Position numbers and translations under genes: made by a program | Assembly: GCF_041261445.1 (NCBI RefSeq) | Contig: NZ_JBGCCU010000008.1 | Coordinates: forward strand, 1 to 64,000 | DNA from: Catenulispora sp. EB89 | GTDB lineage: Bacteria > Actinomycetota > Actinomycetes > Streptomycetales > Catenulisporaceae | Length of the DNA: 64,000 nucleotides | Reading direction: 5' to 3' | In this document: positions 60,319-64,000 of the stretch, one piece after another | How the letters are laid out: the number at the start of each line of letters is the position of its first letter | Position numbering within the stretch: position 1 is the first letter of the stretch | The notes under the pieces: generated by a model | Told to the model about the DNA's origin: nothing | The model's database searches: none | The model's input: only the letters and a program-made list of their open reading frames with translations

Positions 60319-62276
60319 TGAGCGAACCGACAGACCACGACGGCGTCCTGCCCGCGTGGTACCGCGAGGTCGACCTCGCGCTCCCGGTCCAGCCCCAGAT
60401 CCTGTTGTCGGGCAACGTCCGGGACGTCTTCCTGCTGCCTCCGGCTGCCGAAGACGAGACCGACGAGGCCGACGAGAACGAGAACGCGAACGAGCACCAG
60501 GACCAGCACCCGGACCAGGACGAACCCCCAACCCTCGCCCCCTACTCGATGGTCGAGGCGATCGAGCGGATCTGCGAAGCGCGCGGCTACGGCGCGATCG
60601 CGGTCCACGAGATCGTGCGCGACGGCTTCCAGATCACCGTCCTCACCGACGACTTGGAGCTGCCTCCGGCCCTCGCGGCGCTGGACGTGTCCCGGCCCTC
60701 GACCGGCGGCGGCGCCCGATTCGGCGAGGCCCCCGGCTCGATCCCCTACGGCCGGCTCCGGCAGGCCCTGGTGGCGGCCGTGGCCCACCGCGGCCCGGCG
60801 ATCGCCGTGGTCTTCCCCTACACCTCCCGGCTCGGCTCGCCGCGCTCCGAGCTCAGCGCCGACGGCCGCGGCTTCTTCGCCGCCGCCGAGGCGCTGGGCC
60901 ACAGCGCCTCGGCCGTCCCGGGCCCGGAGCCGGTCACGCCCTACAACACCGTGTTCTGGCTCGTCGAGCGCCAGGACGAGCTGCCGGCCGAGTTCGACAC
61001 CGCCAACCACCGCATCCGGGTGGTCAGCGTCCCGGCCGGGGACAGCCGGCAGCGCAAGGCGGCGTGCGGGCACGTGGTCGCCCAGCTCTTCGCCGCGAAC
61101 GGCCAGAGCGCGGACGCCGCGGCGCGCGAGCGGGCGGCCGCCAAGCTCCTGCGTTCCACCGCCGGCCTGAGCAACGACCAGATCCTGTCCGTGGCGCGGC
61201 TGGCCCAGGACCGGAAACTGCCGCCGGACCGCATGGACGACGCCGTGCGGCTCTACCGCATCGGCGTGGTCGACAACCCCTGGAACAGCGACGTGCTGCG
61301 CTCGCGCATCGCCGACGGCGAGGCGTACCTCAACGAGCGGGTCGTCGGCCAGAAGGCCGCCGTGCGCAAGGCGGTCGATATCTTCATGCGCTCGGCGACC
61401 GGCCTGACCGGCGCGCAGTCCAGCAGCTCCCCGCACCGGCCGCGCGGCGTGCTCTTCTTGTCCGGGCCCACCGGGGTCGGCAAGACCGAGCTGGCCAAGG
61501 GCATCACCACGATGCTGTTCGGGGACGACGCCGCGCCGCTGCGGTTCGACATGAGCGAGTTCAGCCAGGAACACGCCCGCGACCGGCTCATCGGCGCCCC
61601 GCCGGGCTTCGTCGGCCACGAGTCCGGCGGCGAGCTCACCAACGCCGTCCGGGCCAACCCGATGAGCGTCGTGCTCTTCGACGAGATCGACAAAGCCGAC
61701 AAACGGGTCTTCGACATCTTCCTGCAGATCCTGGAGGACGGCCGGCTCACCGACGGCCGCGGCGACACCGTCTACTTCAGCGACTGCGTCCTGATCTTCA
61801 CCTCCAACCTCGGCGTGGTCGACGAGAACGACCAGCCGGTCCTGACCGCCGCCGTCGAGCCCGCCACGGTCAGCAAGCTGCTGCGCAAGGCCTTCGAGGA
61901 TTTCTTCGACAAGCAGATCAAGCGGCCCGAGCTCCGGAACCGGTTCGGCGACGGCTTTGTCGACATGGGCTTCATCGACAAGGAGAGCGTCGAATGGATC
62001 CTGGACCGAGGACTGGCCGCGGTGGGCCGCCGGGTGGCGGCGGTGCACGGTGCACGGCTCGAAGTCACCGCCGAGGCCCGCGCCACGCTGCTGGACGTCG
62101 CGCTGGAGCGCGCCGGGACCCAGGGCGGCCGGGGCATCGGCCACGTCGTCGAGGCCGCGCTGATCAACCCGCTGTCTCGCGAGCTGTTCCAAAGGCCGGC
62201 CGGCGCCGGGGAGACGCTCTCGGTCCGCAGCTTCAACGAAAGCGAGTTCTGGACCGCGGAGGTCGACCGATGGTGA
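60318..62276 (+). CDS. ClpB/HslU-like AAA+ ATPase with a degenerate first ATPase domain
   Basis: 652 aa, GTG start overlapping the previous stop. Residues ~15-270 look like an AAA domain without Walker A ('VQPQILLSGNVRDVFLLPPA', 'RGPAIAVVFPYTSRLGSP'), interrupted by an acidic low-complexity insert near 50-70. A helical segment follows, then a full ClpB-type AAA+ module: 'VVGQKAAVRKAVDIFMR', Walker A GPTGVGKT with Lys389, 'FDMSEFSQEHARDRLIGAPP', Walker B 'VVLFDEIDKA' with Asp455-Glu456, 'GRLTDGRGDTVYFSDC', sensor 1 'IFTSNLG', and the arginine-finger region 'LRNRFGDGFVDM'. The ClpB D2-small domain completes it. No Clp N-domain, middle domain or IGL/F ClpP loop was seen, so it is probably a remodelling ATPase for the neighbouring proteins rather than a protease subunit. 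Confidence 0.87.
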   Translation: MSEPTDHDGVLPAWYREVDLALPVQPQILLSGNVRDVFLLPPAAEDETDEADENENANEHQDQHPDQDEPPTLAPYSMVEAIERICEARGYGAIAVHEIVRDGFQITVLTDDLELPPALAALDVSRPSTGGGARFGEAPGSIPYGRLRQALVAAVAHRGPAIAVVFPYTSRLGSPRSELSADGRGFFAAAEALGHSASAVPGPEPVTPYNTVFWLVERQDELPAEFDTANHRIRVVSVPAGDSRQRKAACGHVVAQLFAANGQSADAAARERAAAKLLRSTAGLSNDQILSVARLAQDRKLPPDRMDDAVRLYRIGVVDNPWNSDVLRSRIADGEAYLNERVVGQKAAVRKAVDIFMRSATGLTGAQSSSSPHRPRGVLFLSGPTGVGKTELAKGITTMLFGDDAAPLRFDMSEFSQEHARDRLIGAPPGFVGHESGGELTNAVRANPMSVVLFDEIDKADKRVFDIFLQILEDGRLTDGRGDTVYFSDCVLIFTSNLGVVDENDQPVLTAAVEPATVSKLLRKAFEDFFDKQIKRPELRNRFGDGFVDMGFIDKESVEWILDRGLAAVGRRVAAVHGARLEVTAEARATLLDVALERAGTQGGRGIGHVVEAALINPLSRELFQRPAGAGETLSVRSFNESEFWTAEVDRW

Positions 62277-62938
62277 CCCTCCGGCTCAGCCGTACCGCAC
62301 CCGGCCTGGTCGAGGTGCTCGGCCCGGGGCGCCGCTTCGTGCTGTGGGTGCAGGGCTGCCCGCTGGCCTGCCCAGGCTGCATGTCGCGCGACACGTGGGA
62401 CGCCGACGGCGGCGGCGAGGTCACGCTGGAGGAACTGACCGCGCTGTGGCGCGACTTCCTGGATCTGGGCGCGACCGGCATCACGGTCAGCGGCGGCGAG
62501 CCGATGGAACAGGCCGCGGCGCTCGCGGACTTCCTGGACGCGGCCCGGGACGTGGCGGCCGCGGTCGGCTGCGAGGCGGACGTGCTCGTCTACACCGGCT
62601 ACGAAGAAGACGAACTCGCCGGCCTCGGTCCCGCCGCCCTGCGTCTGGCCGACAGCGCCGACGCCCTGATCACCGGCCGGTTCCGGGTCGCGGAGCCGAC
62701 CCGGCTGGCCTGGCGGGGCTCGGCCAACCAGCGCCTGCTGCCCCGCACGCCGCTGGGCCGGCAGCGCTACGCGGGCCACGCCGACCGCGTCGTGGAGAAC
62801 ACGGAGATGCAGGTGTTCGCCGACGACCAGGCCCTCCTGCTGGTGGGGATCCCGGATCGCGGCGTGCTGACCCAGGCCGAGCGACGCATGCGCGGCGACG
62901 GACTGACTTTCGGAGGCGGTGTCTCGTGGCGACCGTGA
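62270..62938 (+). CDS. radical SAM 4Fe-4S protein, NrdG-like activating-enzyme family
   Basis: 222 aa from the ATG at 62270, 7 nt after GGAGG, overlapping the ATPase gene by 7 nt. The cluster motif is CPLACPGC (Cys-x3-Cys-x2-Cys) in 'VLWVQGCPLACPGCMSR', then 'TVSGGEPMEQAAALADFLD' (SAM-binding GGEP), 'DVLVYTGYEEDEL' and 'DALITGRFRV'. This pattern is that of NrdG, the activase of anaerobic ribonucleotide reductase, but no NrdD is nearby, and its placement between an AAA+ ATPase and a kinase suggests another target. Activating enzymes install a glycyl radical; some relatives modify peptides. Which applies here is unknown. Confidence 0.87.
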   Translation: MVTLRLSRTAPGLVEVLGPGRRFVLWVQGCPLACPGCMSRDTWDADGGGEVTLEELTALWRDFLDLGATGITVSGGEPMEQAAALADFLDAARDVAAAVGCEADVLVYTGYEEDELAGLGPAALRLADSADALITGRFRVAEPTRLAWRGSANQRLLPRTPLGRQRYAGHADRVVENTEMQVFADDQALLLVGIPDRGVLTQAERRMRGDGLTFGGGVSWRP

Positions 62939-64000
62939 CCTACTACTGCGAGATCGACCCGGACTGCCCGCCGCAGAGCAAGCCCGGGTTCTGCCCGCGG
63001 CACCCGCTGGAGAAGCTTCGCCGCAGGCGCGTGAGCGCGACGGACGACGTCGGCCCGCAGAGCCAGGATGCCGCTGCCGGCGACCTGGACACCCGCTACC
63101 AGGTGCGCGTCCTCGGCGCCTACGTCGTCGTCCCTCCCGAGGGCCTGGAACTCGGCCGCGGGTGCGCGGCGGTGCCGGGGCTGGCCGACAAGGCCGGGAT
63201 CGACGACCACCACGCTCGGATCCGCTGTCACGGCGGCCGGCTCTCGGTGATGGATCTGGGCTCTGACAACGGCACCTTCATCGACGGCCGGCGCATCGAT
63301 CCGATGGTGGAGGAGCCGGTCGCGCCCGGGACCAGCCTGCGGCTGGCCGACCGGGTCGCCGTCGTCATCGAGCTGGCAGACCTGGACGAGTTCGGGCTGC
63401 CGCGCGACAACGGCGCCCAGGCGGAGCCGGAACCCGAACCCGAGCCCGAGGAACCCGCTTCCGGTTCGCGCACCTCAGCTTCCTGGTTCCCCGACGAACT
63501 CCTCGACCGGTACGTGCCCGAGGAGGAGGCCGGCGAGGGCGCCGAGGCGATGGTGTGGAAGGCCCGGCCCGCCGACGGCGGCGACCCCGTGGCCGTGAAG
63601 GTCTACTACGCCGGGCAGCCCATGAGTACCGAGCTCGTCGAGTACCTGCGCTCCGATCCCGCCTTCATCCGCCACGTCCCGAAGATCCTGGATTCCGGGC
63701 GCTCCCACACCTCGGGCGGCTCCCGGTACTGGCTGGTCATGGAGTTCTTCCCGGAGTCGCTGGCCGACCTCATCCACCGCGAGCGGGCTCAGCCCGGCGG
63801 CCTCTCTGAGGTCAGCGCCCAGGCCCTCGTGGCCGAACTGGCCAACCTGATCACCTTCTGGCAGCAGAAGGTCGAGCGCAATCCGCTCGACTTCTCCCCG
63901 GACAACATCCTGGTCCGGCGCGGACTGCCGACACCGCAGCTGGTGCTGGCCGACTTCGGCGGCGTCGTGGCCTTTCGCGCCAGCCAGCTGATCAGCCAGG
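62926..64000 (+). CDS. FHA domain-protein kinase fusion (partial, runs off the window)
   Basis: At least 358 aa, GTG at 62926, 9 nt after GGAGG and overlapping the radical SAM gene by 13 nt. Residues 5-30 carry Cys (YYCEIDPDCPPQ, GFCPRHP), possibly a small zinc ribbon. An FHA domain follows (~55-150): 'LELGRGCAAVPGLADKAGID' with 'DHHARI' and 'DLGSDNGTFIDGRRI', the phosphothreonine-binding loops. After a Glu/Pro linker a protein kinase begins: G-loop-like 'EEAGEGAEAMVWKA', catalytic Lys in 'VAVKVYYAG', catalytic loop 'NPLDFSPDNILV' (the HRD His-Arg pair replaced), and DFG in 'LADFGGVVAF'. The loop changes mark it as an atypical but perhaps active kinase. The C-terminus lies beyond 64000. Confidence 0.85.
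   Translation, partial: MATVTYYCEIDPDCPPQSKPGFCPRHPLEKLRRRRVSATDDVGPQSQDAAAGDLDTRYQVRVLGAYVVVPPEGLELGRGCAAVPGLADKAGIDDHHARIRCHGGRLSVMDLGSDNGTFIDGRRIDPMVEEPVAPGTSLRLADRVAVVIELADLDEFGLPRDNGAQAEPEPEPEPEEPASGSRTSASWFPDELLDRYVPEEEAGEGAEAMVWKARPADGGDPVAVKVYYAGQPMSTELVEYLRSDPAFIRHVPKILDSGRSHTSGGSRYWLVMEFFPESLADLIHRERAQPGGLSEVSAQALVAELANLITFWQQKVERNPLDFSPDNILVRRGLPTPQLVLADFGGVVAFRASQLISQ

Noticed and set aside
62270-62938. Anaerobic ribonucleotide reductase locus based on the NrdG-like gene
   Set aside because: No NrdD gene is present and the gene overlaps an AAA+ ATPase and an FHA-kinase gene instead.

Overview
This is a high-GC actinomycete chromosome segment. Evidence: GC-rich third codon positions, GTG and TTG starts behind strong Shine-Dalgarno sequences, many 1-14 nt gene overlaps, ECF42-type sigma factor, a PcaIJHGB-PcaL protocatechuate pathway, large secreted Rhs/YD proteins and cell-wall-binding-repeat (CWB2) proteins. 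The mix is compatible with a soil mycelial actinomycete such as the Catenulispora/Streptomyces side of the phylum, but the genus is an inference.

Layout. 1-880: homopolymer G and GGC-repeat DNA, then a leader with two identical GAGAGCGCTCTC LacI-type operators. 881-11450: an Opp/Dpp-type ABC importer (two permeases, two ATPases, lipoprotein), a GH1 beta-glucosidase and two tandem LacI regulators, most simply a beta-glucoside / cello-oligosaccharide uptake locus. 11463-19827: 4-hydroxybenzoate/protocatechuate catabolism: a divergent double-IclR regulator, then pcaI-pcaJ-pcaH-pcaG-pcaB-pcaL-pobA in one tightly overlapping run; pcaF (thiolase) is absent here. 19828-26541: a degraded stretch, a small secreted Cys-rich protein, a CrtI-like oxidoreductase, a truncated DUF4132 protein, and an ECF42 sigma module (DUF6069 membrane protein / DGPF protein / sigma) with a mirrored promoter element. 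26662-31608: two large secreted CWB2 proteins.

31799-41757: a membrane protein, an assimilatory nitrate reductase fused to a flavodoxin/NADPH reductase (with an upstream GlnR-like box), a GGCT-M24 fusion, a degenerate TrpC-like protein, moeA (molybdenum cofactor, logically linked to the nitrate reductase), a small ORF and a gene fragment, and another membrane protein. 41767-55184: a macro-domain protein, a secreted 2237-aa Rhs protein carrying a lytic-transglycosylase domain flanked by two paralogous DUF2690 proteins, an Xre-like regulator and a TetR-TPR regulator. 55314-57153: a TauD-like dioxygenase/unknown pair. 57191-59001: a RES/ParS-type toxin-antitoxin operon with a third small gene. 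59158-64000 (cut by the window end): a four-gene overlapping cassette of coiled-coil protein, ClpB-like AAA+ ATPase with an apparently dead first domain, NrdG-like radical SAM protein and FHA-kinase fusion. This cassette is the strongest candidate for an undescribed system; the Rhs/DUF2690 operon and the macro-domain protein come next.

No rRNA, tRNA, CRISPR array, insertion sequence, prophage or replication origin was recognised. Starts were chosen by eye from Shine-Dalgarno spacing and family homology, and family calls are from recognition of sequence motifs, not from searches.
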